Shown here piece by piece: positions 1 through 10,430 of a stretch of 64,000 nt of DNA. Source of the stretch: Bidens hawaiensis (taxonomy: Eukaryota > Streptophyta > Magnoliopsida > Asterales > Asteraceae); contig JAIQDT010001136.1 in assembly GCA_021521415.1 (NCBI GenBank), positions 558,001 to 622,000 of the forward strand. The letters run 5' to 3'. Within the stretch, counting starts at the first letter, position 1. Each line of letters opens with the position of its first letter. The notes under the pieces were generated by a model. It was not told the origin of the DNA. It did no database searches and saw only the letters and a list, made by a program, of their open reading frames with translations. A program made the position numbers and the translations under genes.

Positions 1-2
1 TT

Positions 3-1694
3 GGTGAGAGTTCGGGAAATGGTGAAAGGGGATTGATTGCTCAACAGTTCTCTTGGGAGGATTAGATGGCTGCTCTCAACATTGGAAATCAGACCGCAAA
101 TTTTGCAAATGTTGAAGACATCGAAGAGGAAAACGTTGCTGAGGAGAAAGTCAAGGAACTTCAATTCGCATTCATGGCGTTCACTCCCTCCAGCTCATCT
201 GAGGTAAGCTTTCAACCATGTTCTCTAGATTGTGTTGATAAAATCAACTTATATAAACTTCATAATGATAACTTGATCAGAGACATGGAAAGAGTAAAGT
301 CAGAAAACTTTAAACTTAAGAAAAATGAAAAATCCTTCTTAGATAAAATAGAAGCATATAAAAAGGATCTCTCTAAGCTTAAGTCTGAATTCAGTATAAA
401 GTGTTGTCACCACCTAGATGCTAAGCAGGAAATTGTTGAATTAACTGCTAAACTGGAAGCCTCCAAATTGGAAATTTTGAACTTAAATGCTAAGTTTGAA
501 AGAGCTGAACTTGATTTTAAAAAATTCGAGGGCTCTAGTAAAGTAGTAAATTCAATGATTGATAATCAATTATGGTGGAAGGAAAAGGAAGGTGAGGGAT
601 TAGGGTACAGCCAGGTACCCTCACCTTACAATGACAACTATGTTCAACTTCCTGTCACCAAAGAACAGGAAGAAAAGGTACAGGACATGAAGTACGGTAA
701 ACATGATAAGAATGACGTATCTGATCATGTGAGTGCATCCACCTCAGGAGTGAACGATACTAATGTGTTTACTTCATGTGCAGAGAAAGTAATTGTTGAG
801 GATTGGACTGATGAGGATGATGAAGCTTGTGTTTTGTTTAATAAAGACTTTAATTCTGATGTTACTTTAAAACTACCTGCTTTGAATTCTGTTATTTCGA
901 CTGTTTGTATGGGCTTTGTTTTAAAGAGCAACGATTCTTGTGTGGTTGATTCAGTCGAAACTTTAAATTCTGAAAATGTGGTTTCCAATAAAATTGAAAA
1001 ACCTAAAAAATTCAACAAGTATCTACCACCTAAATTTGTTAAAAAGGGAAGCTCTAATGACAAACAGGGTGATAAGTTTCACAATGTGAAACATGGTTCT
1101 CGCAAGTTTAAACAAACTGGTCCACACAACCAGTCCAGACAAGGAGTTGCCCAACATGATTTTTTCATAAAGCGAAAAACGTGTTTTAACTGTGGCACTC
1201 CCGGTCATATTGCCAGAAATTGTCCAAATCGTCCATATGTTCCATATTATGGATTTTATCAGAGGAATATGCCCTATATGCCCTCATACAGGCAAAGATT
1301 TAGGCATCATACGGCTAATCCCTCTGACGGTGATTGGAACCGAAACAAATCTGGCAGGTTTAGTCCTCATCAGACCAAGCCTAACATGTCTCGGAAAAGG
1401 GGTGGAAACCATGTTCCTACTTCAAAAATTAACTCGATTTCTAAACTTCGGCATGTCGGGAGAACAAATTCGTTTGTTCCCTCTACACGCAAACCAGAGA
1501 CTAAACCATCCATTTGTACAAACAACAGTAAATCTTACAATGGTAAATATAATTGGATGCCTAAGTCTCCGGTAAAGAAGGTTTCTTCTTCCATGTTAGA
1601 TAATCGAGAAGATATGTCATGGCAGCCCGTAACTAATATAGATGAGTCAGGTGTACCCAGTGTCACTATGGACTGGGTGCCAAAATCTAACTAG
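3..1694 (+). pseudogene. gag: Gag of Copia-1, N-terminus outside window
   Basis: Structural Gag of a Sirevirus, open through the left window edge except for a TAG at 63-65. An ATG at 66 gives 542 codons, but alignment with the Gag at 30131 shows the frame belongs to a longer protein, so 66 is probably not the native start. A coiled-coil-like stretch, rich in Lys, Glu and Leu, covers about 240-540. A CCHC zinc knuckle (CFNCGTPGHIARNC) lies at about 1183-1224 and the C-terminal part is basic. The frame ends at TAG 1692-1694. Pol follows in another frame and the two frames barely touch, since the pol frame has a stop at 1688-1690. A good splice donor lies at 203/204 (see the candidate intron entry). 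Confidence 0.85.
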
Positions 1695-1711
1695 TCCCAC
1701 ACTTTGTGCAG
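204..1711 (+). promoter_or_regulatory. Candidate intron fusing gag to pol in Copia-1
   Basis: Donor GAG|GTAAGC at 203/204 inside gag, branch-point consensus CTAAC at 1687-1691, and acceptor TTTGTGCAG ending at 1711. The donor lies on a gag codon boundary and base 1712 is a pol codon boundary, so removal would join the two frames in phase 0. The same three signals in the same phase occur in Copia-2. Splicing itself is inferred. The excised part would remove the Gag coiled coil, zinc knuckle and stop codon. Confidence 0.55.
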
Positions 1712-4700
1712 GAGCAGCTATGGAGGAATATCATTAGACCGTGGTATGTTGATAGTGGCTGTTCCAGGCACATGACAGGAGACATTTCCCAGCTACACGA
1801 CATTCAAACTTTTAACGGTGGGTATGTGTCCTTTGCGGGTGGAGAAAAGGGAAAGATCACACAGAAGGGTACTATAAGTAACGGTGTTCTAAATTTTGAA
1901 AATGTTAATTTCGTTCCTGAATTGAAGCACAGTTTGCTGAGCGTGTCACAAATCTGTGACAAAGGGTTTTCAACTCATTTTACTAAAAATGAGTGTTTGA
2001 TTTTGAAACCTGGAATTATTATACCAGAAGACTGGATTCTTGTTAGATCACAGAGAAAGGACAATGCTTACGTGATCGACATGAACAAAAACGTTCCTGA
2101 TGAAATAACTTGTTTGTTCTCAAAAGTGTCTGAGCATAATGCAATGCTTTGGCATCGTCGTCTTGGTCATGCAAATATGAAAAATCTAAACCGACTTGCT
2201 AAGAATGATTTGGTACGAGGACTACCCGTTAAGGATTTTGTTACCATTGAAAAGTGTGTGGCTTGTGCTCTGGGCAAGCATCATCGTATATCTCACAAGC
2301 CAAAACTGATCAACACCATCGCCTCAGTTCTTCAGCTATTGCATATGGATCTTTTTGGTTTGGTTCATGTTTTAAGTCTCTCTCGCAGTTCTTATTGTTT
2401 GGTTATCACTGATGATTACTCACGCTTTGCTTGGGTGTTTTTCTTGTCCAATAAGAGTGAAACTGCAGAGCTGATCAAGATGTTCGGGGTGCTTATGGAA
2501 AATCAGCTGAATTTGAAGCTGAAAGGAATTCGTTGTGACAATGGTACGGAATTCAAGAATGCATCCTTGAATCATTTTTGTTCTGAGAGGGGAGTGCTTC
2601 GTTAGTACAGTTCAGCTCGGACTCCTTAACAGAATGGGGTGGCTGAAAGGAGAAACAGAACTCTTATCGAGGCGGCAAGGACCATGCTGTGTGATTCTAA
2701 GCTGCCATTATTTTTCTGGGCAGAAGCTATTAATACGGCCTGTTATGTTCAGAATCGGGTGATAATCAACAAATCACAAATGAAGACTCCTTATGAGGTT
2801 ATCTATGGACATAAGCCTATTGTCGCGCACTTCAAGGCTTTTGGTTGCCCATGCACTCTACTGAACCTCGAGTATACTTCGAAATTTGGGGCCAACGCTG
2901 ATGATTGCTACTTTGTTGGTTATGCGGGCCATACTGTTTACAGGGTCTACAACAAGTCTACCAAACAGATTCTAGAATCTTATGAGGTTCGTTGGTTGGA
3001 AGAAAACGAGACTGATGCTCGTGTTGGTTCGGACTGGTTATTCGATTATAATGAACTCTTCAAACCATTCAATGTGTTTCCGGTCATCAACACAGAACCT
3101 TCAGGCAGCACTATAGTGGATGCTGAGAAAGATGACTCACATGCAATATCCCACATCTCTCCACTTCTGGATGACGACATCCCAGAACCAGTTATTGACG
3201 ACAAACCCGCATCCGTCTCTCAGCCGATAGCAGTTCTAGGAAATGAATGTTTGCTAAGTCCGCCTAAAGATACCACGACAGTTGAGGGGGAGAGTCCTAT
3301 TCGTCAGATTTTTAGGAGCACACTATTTACCGATGTCATTCCAAATGAATATGTCTCCAGCACTTCGTACTCACATAGTACAGTGACCTCCGGATGGAAG
3401 AACCCCCTTGCTGACATTGACGTGACTTTGTCAAACTTGAATTCTACCAGTAATGTTTCCGATCAATTACTTCCTTCAAGAATTCAGAAAGATCATCCAA
3501 TTGAGAACGTCATAGGTCCTCTTGAAATGGGCGTGTCCACCACAAGTCAGACTGGAAATATAAACAGTTGTTTGTTTTCCTGTTTCATATCTCAGATAGA
3601 GCCAAAGACAGTAGACATGGCCTTCCAGGAACCCAGTTAGGTAGACGCTATGCATGAAGAGTTAAATCAGTTTAACAAGTTGAAAGTTTGGAAAATGGTT
3701 GAGTTACCGGAGGGAAAGAAAGCACTTGATACAAGATGGGTGTTCCGGAACAAGCAAGATGACACCGGGTTTATTGTTCGAAACAAGGCTCGATTAGTAG
3801 TTCGTGGTTTTCGTCAAGTTGAAGGGTTGGATTACACTGAGGTTTATGCTCCGGTGGCTAGACTTGAAGCCATCAGAATTTTTCTGGCCTTTACTTCATT
3901 TATGGGGTTCACTGTGTATCAAATGGACGTTAAGACTGCTTTTCTGTATGGTGAGGTCAAGGAAGAAATACATGTGGAACAGCCACCGGGTTTTATTGAT
4001 TCAAAGAAGCCAAATCATGTTTACAAATTAGACAAGGCATTGTATGGGCTTCATCAGGCTCCTCGAGCATGGTATGCTACATTGACAGCACATTTTCTAG
4101 ATCATGGCTATAAGTGAGGAACCATTGATCAAACTTTGTTCCGCAAAACTGTCGGAAAAGATTTGATCTTAGTCCAGATCTATGTAGACGACATCATCTT
4201 CGGATCCACCAGTGCTGAGTTGTGCGCGGAGTTTGAAGAAGTAATGAAGAAACATTTTGAGATGAGTTCGCTGGGTGAAATGACAACATTTCTGGGATTA
4301 CAGGTTCACCAAATCTCGGCAGGAATTTTACTGCATCAGGGGAAGTATGTTGAAGATATGCTTGCAAAGTTTGAGTTTCAAGACTCCAAGAGTGCTAACA
4401 CTCCCATGGCGGAAAGGCCTTTACTGTCATCTGATCCGGAAGGGAGTCCCGTAGATCAAACATACTATTGGTCAATGATCCGGTCTCTAATGTACGTCAC
4501 TACCAGCCGACCCGATATCATGTTTGTAGTTTATCAGGGTGCTCGTTTTCAGGCTAATCCTAAGCTCTCTCATTTAATTGCTGACAAACGTATTTTTAGA
4601 TATCTGAAGGGACAACCGAAGTTAGGTCTTTGGTATCCCAAACAATCAGAATTTGATCTTTATGCTTTTGCTGAGAGCAATTATGGTGGAGATGATATTG

Positions 4701-5128
4701 ACAGGAAATCTACATCTGCCGGATGCCAATTCTTAGGAGATCGACTTATTTCATGGCAGTGTAAGAAACAACAGACGGTGTCAACCTCGACTGCCGAAGC
4801 AGAGTATGTTGCTGCATCAGCCTGCTGCTCTCAGGTTATCTGGATGCAAAATCAACTGCTGGATTACGGTTTGGAATTTCTTGATACTCCCATTTTTTGT
4901 GATAATGATGCTGTCATTGCAATTGTTAAGAATCCGGTTCAGCATTCTAAAACCAAGCACATTGACATTAAAATTCATTTTATCCGTGACTGTTACGACC
5001 GGAAGCTAATTCATCTTGAACAGGTCCACACTGATAATAATGTGGCGGACCTATTTACGAAGCCGGTCGGAACAGCCAGATTCAATGTGCTTGTAGGGTT
5101 TCTCAAGATGCTGCGTTTTGAAGACTAA
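1712..5128 (+). pseudogene. pol: Pol of Copia-1 (PR-INT-RT-RH), four nonsense mutations
   Basis: The polyprotein would cleave Gag-Pol, integrate cDNA and reverse-transcribe the element. Visible in order: aspartic protease motif DSGCSRHMTG near 1752, integrase zinc region with WHRRLGH and paired cysteines, integrase core (LHMDLFG, DNGTEF), reverse transcriptase with YVDD near 4180, and RNase H ending in ADLFTKP. Stops interrupt it at 2603 (TAG), 2627 (TAA), 3638 (TAG) and 4115 (TGA). Each is explained by one C-to-T or G-to-A transition when compared with Copia-2. The RNase H motif reads AESNYGG where Copia-2 has TDSDYGG, so catalytic aspartates are also lost. It would need splicing or another device to be joined to gag. 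Not functional. Confidence 0.9.
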
Positions 5129-6655
5129 GTATTTTTGAGGTTTAAATTGTGTACATAAATTTTTTTTGTGTCATAATTTCTGTACAAATTTAGGGGGAGA
5201 AAAAGAAAAATACAAAAAGAGTGTGCGTGTGTGTGTGTGTGCGCGCTTATTTAAAAAATAAAAATAAAAAATTTCAAAATTTTTTGTTCTCTTGCTTAAA
5301 ATCATGCCGGTTACTCATGTTCAACGGACATATTTCATTTGTTTGGTCCTTTCATCAATTCTTGACTCACGGGATAGCCATTAACCTTAGGACTGAAAGT
5401 GACCGGGGCAACTGAACATACTTAAAAAAAATTAATTTTTGGCTTCACTATCGGTTTAAGTTCTTTCACTGAAAATCATGTCGGCTACTTAAAGTTTGAT
5501 GGACACATTTTAATATGTCTTTAGTCCTATTGTCTACATGTAGACACATAGGATAGCCATTCACCTGAAAACTGAAGGCAGCTGGGGTGATTGGATTTAA
5601 ATCGTCTTTGGAATATCATCTGGGAAGTGATATTATTATTCAGCCAAAAGCTTTTCAGATTGCTTAAGGTTTTTCAAATGAAAATTGATCCAACCTTTGA
5701 GAAATGATAGATAAATTGATTTTGAGTGCCTAACGTGTGAAGTTAGTAGGCTAAAAAGGCTTTTGATTAGTTATTGATGTGTGTGGAAGCTTTTCATGAT
5801 ACGTAAAAGTTGAAGTGATATAAACTAAATCTGCTAAACTTATTGTGGAGAGTCATTTTGAAAATTTTTGCATGTCCCTAGACACATCTCTCCGAATGAT
5901 AGGCAGAAAAGCAATTACCCAGTCATACACGAGCCCGTTAGTATCTTGATCGCCAAAAAGGTTATATTTCATATTAAAAAAATTATTATTATATTTATCA
6001 TTAAATTGTTTTCTAAAAGCTTAAAGGGGTCTCAGGGAACTACAGGGGTGGGGCACTCAAATAAGTCCTAAACACCCTGAATGTAAGGCTTGTAAGTCCG
6101 GATGGCATGTAAGTCCAACGTTCAACCTTAAAGCTTAATAATCATTTTGTATAGAGAAAAATATTTTGATCAAGTACTAAGGGGTTGGAGTCAAATTAGG
6201 GTGATCTGGGAAAGCCAAATACGCCTTGAGAATAGATAAGGGGCATCAGAGGTCTATAAGTGATGTCCATGTCAGTTTTATGCCTAATCGAATCTAATCA
6301 TATCACTATCGCAATGAAATTCATGAAAATTACCTACTATTAACCTTTTCATTATGTCACAATAATGCTGAAAATGAATCATTGTGAAAGTATCTTAATC
6401 AATATGATCTCATGTTCAGATCTTTTCAAGGTGGTTTTTAAATAGCTGAAATTTGATCCCAATATACTTTGATTTTCTAAAGACTGGATAAGAAAATTTT
6501 GTTTTAGTTTAGTTTTATTTTATTTTTATTTTTATTTTTCTATTCTCATCTACTTTCATTTATTTTATTTTTGCCTCGTGTTTACTCATGTCTAAACAAA
6601 GCTTTTAAGAGATCGTTTTTCACATAAGTCGGGATACTTTTCAAAGTGCGCTGAG
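5129..6655 (+). other. Post-pol spacer of Copia-1 with blocks conserved in Copia-2
   Basis: No supported ORF. Two tandem diverged copies of a roughly 115-nt unit lie at about 5300-5415 and 5475-5597. Each has a GGACA(C)AT box, GGATAGCCATT and a following ACTGAA stretch. Further blocks: TTGATCCAACCTT near 5684, GAAGTTAGTAGGCT near 5742, CCGAATGATAGGCAGAAA near 5892 followed by CCCAGTCATACACGAGCCC, and GCCAAATACGC...TTGAGAATAGATA near 6214. All recur in the same order in the Copia-2 spacer although the surrounding bases have diverged. That suggests constraint on RNA or DNA rather than protein. Confidence 0.6.
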
Positions 6656-6971
6656 ATATTTTTAAAGAGTAACCGTTCTCGGTTAAACATGATTTCTGAT
6701 GTTCTCAGCTGCTTCTTGTTCTCGGCCAGATTTGAGAGTTCTCTGCCTTCAGTGAACAGTTCTCAGCCACATTTTTTTGGCAAATCATTGTTTTCGGTCT
6801 GGTCTGATCTGACCAGGTAGTCTATAAAGGCACTCATTAATCTTGAAAAATACAACTTCTCTTATCTTCTACAATCTTCTCATACTCTAACCATCAAATC
6901 TTTCACCTATCTTGCTGCCTTACTTCTTTTCTTGTCTTCTTGAGATTCTCAAGAAAATTTCTTTAAATAGG
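6656..6971 (+). promoter_or_regulatory. Candidate internal promoter module of Copia-1
   Basis: A cluster of GTTCTCGG or GTTCTCAG boxes (6671-6800) is followed by TATAAA at 6823-6828, a pyrimidine-rich leader, and a strong donor AATAG|GTAAGG at 6970/6971. The LTR has the same order: GCCGAGAAC...GTTCTCGG hairpin at about 7611-7640, then TATATATATA near 7671. In Copia-2 the equivalent place holds a different box plus TATA and precedes an intact third ORF. A promoter function is inferred. Confidence 0.4.
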
Positions 6972-7549
6972 TAAGGAACTCTATTATGGTTGAGAGATTG
7001 TTAGAGATTATTTGATTTTGATTCATCATTCAAACGGTTTGTTTGATCTATGTTGAAGTTACTGATGGTTGGTTTTAGTCATTGATTGTAGTTACAGGTT
7101 TGGTCATTAATGATGATTGGTGGCATGTTGAAGATGATGAACAGTGCTCTGAGGTTTTCGGCATAGACTGACCAGATTCTTCTGGTGAATCAGAGAGATC
7201 TTCGTTTTGAAGAGTTGTTAAAGCATTCTCGGTCAAACCTTGATAGAGGATTTGTTGGTCCAACCAAAGATATATCGTGCCTGACTTTTTTGAGTCAATC
7301 AAGTCTAATATTCGCTGCTATCCATGATGACGAACATCATGTTTATCTAGTTCATATGGATAGTAGCATGACCTGTGCCGGACTCCCAGCCAGGTTTTTA
7401 AATTAAGACGCTAAATATGACACTAAACCTCCAAGTGTCTATTTCGAAGCCACAGTATATACACCGAATGGCCTAAATAAAAGTATTGATGGACGATGAT
7501 TATCTACCACCAAAGCAGTTTTGATCAAGCAATAAACCAAGGGGGAGAA
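6972..7549 (+). other. Remnant of third-ORF region and polypurine tract, Copia-1
   Basis: This would be the intron and third ORF by analogy with Copia-2, but no ORF of that family remains and most of it looks deleted. A possible acceptor GTTACAG ends at 7097. The segment ends with the polypurine tract AAGGGGGAGAA (7539-7549) directly before the LTR. Confidence 0.5.
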
Positions 7550-7886
7550 TGTTGGGCTATATTTTTGGTTTATGCTTGTAGGTTGGGCTTAGATAGGGTA
7601 TATTATGTAAGCCGAGAACTTTAGTGGTTCTCGGTGGGCTTTGGGCTTTTGTTGGGCTAGTATGCTGGTACCCTATATATATAGATGTCTTTGTATAGGG
7701 TTAGAGTAAGTTGGTTCATTCACGTGATTTTGGCCGTCTAAGGGTTATCATAGACGAGTATTGCATTAATAGTGCTTAAGCACCTGACGTTAATACTAAC
7801 GTGTGTTTTGAAGCCATTTGTGTGTTTTACATGTTTTTGTTTGTTAGTATTCTTGAATCATCTAGCGTTGGATTTCCGCACCAACA
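7550..7886 (+). repeat. 3' LTR of Copia-1
   Basis: Starts TGTTGGGC straight after the polypurine tract and ends CACCAACA, giving TGTTGG/CCAACA inverted termini and 337 bp. It holds the GCCGAGAAC...GTTCTCGG inverted boxes (about 7611-7640) and a TATATATATA box near 7671. The 5' copy is outside the window, so divergence cannot be measured. Confidence 0.85.
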
Positions 7887-7925
7887 CTTAGATTGTTGAT
7901 ATCATATTTGTAGTGATCCAGATTC

Positions 7926-8511
7926 GAAATTTACACGGGGTCAGCACCTCCTCGGCGGTGTAAAAGTCGGTGGCCACAGCGAACTAAGGAACAGACATCT
8001 CGTATGTCCGTCGGCCAAGGGCGAATGACACCGCATGGGGCTCGGAGAACTTGGTGGGCACATGTCTGAATGTGGAAAAGAACTCACGGGTGAGCTCGAC
8101 GTACTGTGCCGAGTCAACCGTGAGGACCTGAACCCACCGAGCTCTAAACAAAGCCCGGACGTCCACCTCCTGGCCCACTACACGGAGCAGGGTCCAGTCG
8201 ATCGTCCGATGTCGGAAGAGATGCATCACTGCGAAACGGCGATACAAGGTCTGCTCCTCCGACAAAGGAGCATATCGAAGTATGATATGCGGGATCTGGT
8301 GGCTGCCCCCCATGATCGACTCCCAAACTATATCGGGATTGATCGGGATCTCGTCCCCATCGTACCTGATGACCTGTGGTGGGCGCACCACAGGCTGTGG
8401 GGGCTCTGGAGCACCTCTCGGTCAGGCTACGGGACCACGTGGTCCCGCGCCGGCTGGTCTCTGTCTCTTGCGCCTAGCAGCGCCCGAGAAAGAACCTGGA
8501 ACGTCTGACAT
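7926..8511 (-). pseudogene. Third ORF (env-position) fragment of the Athila-like element
   Basis: Start ATG at 8511 (MSDVPGSFSG, Arg-rich tail). A TGA interrupts after about 28 codons, then an open stretch runs to a TAG at 7984-7986, and recognisable sequence continues to about 7926 before the Copia-1 insertion. It contains an ELTREFFSTF...VSFALGRR pattern seen in the extra ORFs of plant Athila-type elements (the putative plant transposon protein families). It sits after integrase, where Athila carries its env-like ORF, but no transmembrane segment remains in this piece. It is not a host gene. Family assignment is from memory of the pattern and is moderate. Confidence 0.55.
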
Positions 8512-8583
8512 ACCGCACGACAGAGATAGAATATCAATATAAGACACGAACAATGAGAAACATTCGGGATATCCTATTTACAT

Positions 8584-10091
8584 CTAAAATAAATCCAGAT
8601 ATCTCCGCCCGAATGGAGCTTGAGTACAGGCGGATAACCCAAATACAAGTAACGCACAAAATCCCGAAAATTCGATACGACACGATTGACTCGAACTAAA
8701 CTGACTCGAATGAACAGACACGACTGACAAATGTCTCGAAAAACGCGCAACACAACGAACTCGACTCGGGACTCAGAGAATCGTTCGGATCGGGCCTCAA
8801 AATTCATTGATATTATTATAAGATTATTAACTTACATTTTTATGTTATATTAAAATATTATTAAATTTATAGGTTCAATTATTTTATATTTGATTTCTAG
8901 ATTATTAAGTTATATTAACAGATGATATTAGTAGTATTATTATTAGTAGTTAACATTTTAATTAAATTATGTATTATTAGAATATTAAATTATATAAATA
9001 TATTAGAAAATATTATTACTATTATTATTAGTATTAATTAAAATATTAAATCTTATTAAATGATATTATAATGTAAAAATATATTAAAATTTAAAATTAC
9101 ATTTTTATACTTCTTATATCAAAATAATATTATAATATTAAAATATATTAAAGTTTTTCTTTTTCTTTATTATTATAAATTTTAGAATCTCACGACCCGA
9201 CCCGAACCCAAACATTTAAAACTTGACCCGATAAAAGTCCGTCCCGCTAAAACCCGGCAACATAAACACTAAAATTTCAATAACTGAGCACAAATCTACT
9301 CCTAAGCCCCGACACCCGAACCAATTAATAATCTTAACAAAATCATTCGACTAACATCGTAACTTGACTATAACTCAACACAAACTGACTCTCGACAAGC
9401 AAACTATTCGCAACCCCGAATCAAACTCGACACAATAACCATCGATTACACTTACCTCAAGAAACGACAGATCAATCTAATTGAAACGTGGTCGGTGGCA
9501 AGTGACGGTAGTCGGGGGTGAACAGCGGTGGGGACAGAGAGGAAGCAGTGGTAGTAGTAGTGTGGACAGTGGTGGACGACGGTAATGATGATGTAGTGAA
9601 GAGAGAGACAGTGGTGTCGATGGTGAGGATGATGATGACAACGGAGGGACGGTGATGGTGGGTAGTGGCCGGCGGTGACTGTAGGATGGTGAGGTAAGCG
9701 GTGATCGGCGATGACTGTAAGATGGTGAGGTGAGAGAGAGAGAAGAGAGAAGTGGGAGGAGGTGGGGAGACGGTGATAGTGTTATATGTATATATATATA
9801 TATTATATTATTTTATATTTATTTTATTTATTTGATTAATTTTATTTTATCTTATTTTGTTTTTTTTTCGGAAGATCCACGACCCATCGCGTAACGCGAT
9901 GGGTCATGGATAAAGGCGTCACGCTACGCGACCCAAAATCAGTCAAATTAGGGTTCAAACACCATCGCGTAGCGCAATGGAGTCTAGTCTGGTGTCATCG
10001 CGCTATACGATGATGTCAGATGTCAGGATTGTCCCAGTCACCATCGCGTAGCGCGATGATGAGCTGTCCAGGGCCATCGCGCTACGCAATT
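8584..10091 (-). promoter_or_regulatory. Candidate internal promoter and 5'-UTR intron before Athila ORF3
   Basis: On the minus strand: six near-palindromic boxes of the type CATCGCG-TAG-CGCGATG (10091-9883), a (TA)n TATA region (about 9803-9785), a CACC/CTC-rich leader (9770-9456), a strong donor GAG|GTAAGTG at 9456/9455, a long AT-rich stretch (9180-8820) and a possible acceptor TTTATTTTAG ending at 8584. The third-ORF ATG follows 72 nt later at 8511. The same boxes lie in the 5' LTR at 17513-17637. No gene is seen inside. Promoter and intron are inferred. Confidence 0.4.
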
Positions 10092-10430
10092 GTCCCCAGT
10101 GAACAGAAAGTTTTTGCCGATTTGGGGTCGGGCATTTTCCGACCCGGTCACTTTTCGACATCCCGACAACACCCTGAACACGTTTCCGAAGTCGGAATTT
10201 GCAATGCGTACCTGGATTGACGTGAAATTGACCAAATGCATACCGAACCTCCATGATGCACACTTCACCAAAGGCCTCCCCACACTTGGGATTTGTTGCA
10301 CATAAATCGAGACAAAAGTCAAACAACGACTCGACAAACAGATAATAAAATGGAACACACTTACAAACCCGGGTTGCCTCCCGGTCAGCGCTGAATTGCG
10401 TGTCTACAGCTCGACAATTCCCTGAATGCT

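Larger units (their letters stand above)
1..7886 (+). mobile_element. Copia-1: Sirevirus-type Ty1/copia element, 5' end outside window
   Basis: The 3' part of an LTR retrotransposon: Gag C-terminal region, then protease, integrase, reverse transcriptase and RNase H in copia order, a 2.4-kb noncoding spacer, a polypurine tract (7539-7549) and a 3' LTR. The order PR-INT-RT-RH defines Ty1/copia. The long Gag with coiled coil, the separate gag and pol frames and the long post-pol spacer fit the Sirevirus lineage. Pol has four in-frame stops, so it is dead. The third ORF present in the related element at 29-41 kb is missing here. It interrupts the third ORF of the Athila-like element to its right, so it is younger than that element. 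Its 5' LTR and target duplication cannot be seen; the five bases after the LTR are CTTAG. Confidence 0.93.

Noticed and set aside
1691..1711. Ribosomal -1 frameshift as the way to make Copia-1 Gag-Pol
   Set aside because: The pol frame is closed at 1688-1690 and gag stops at 1692-1694, leaving no useful overlap and no slippery heptamer. Splicing fits better.
7926..8511. Host gene with a proline/arginine-rich N-terminus on the minus strand
   Set aside because: It sits after the Athila integrase on the same strand, matches the style of plant element ORF3 proteins, and is preceded by boxes also found in the element's LTR.
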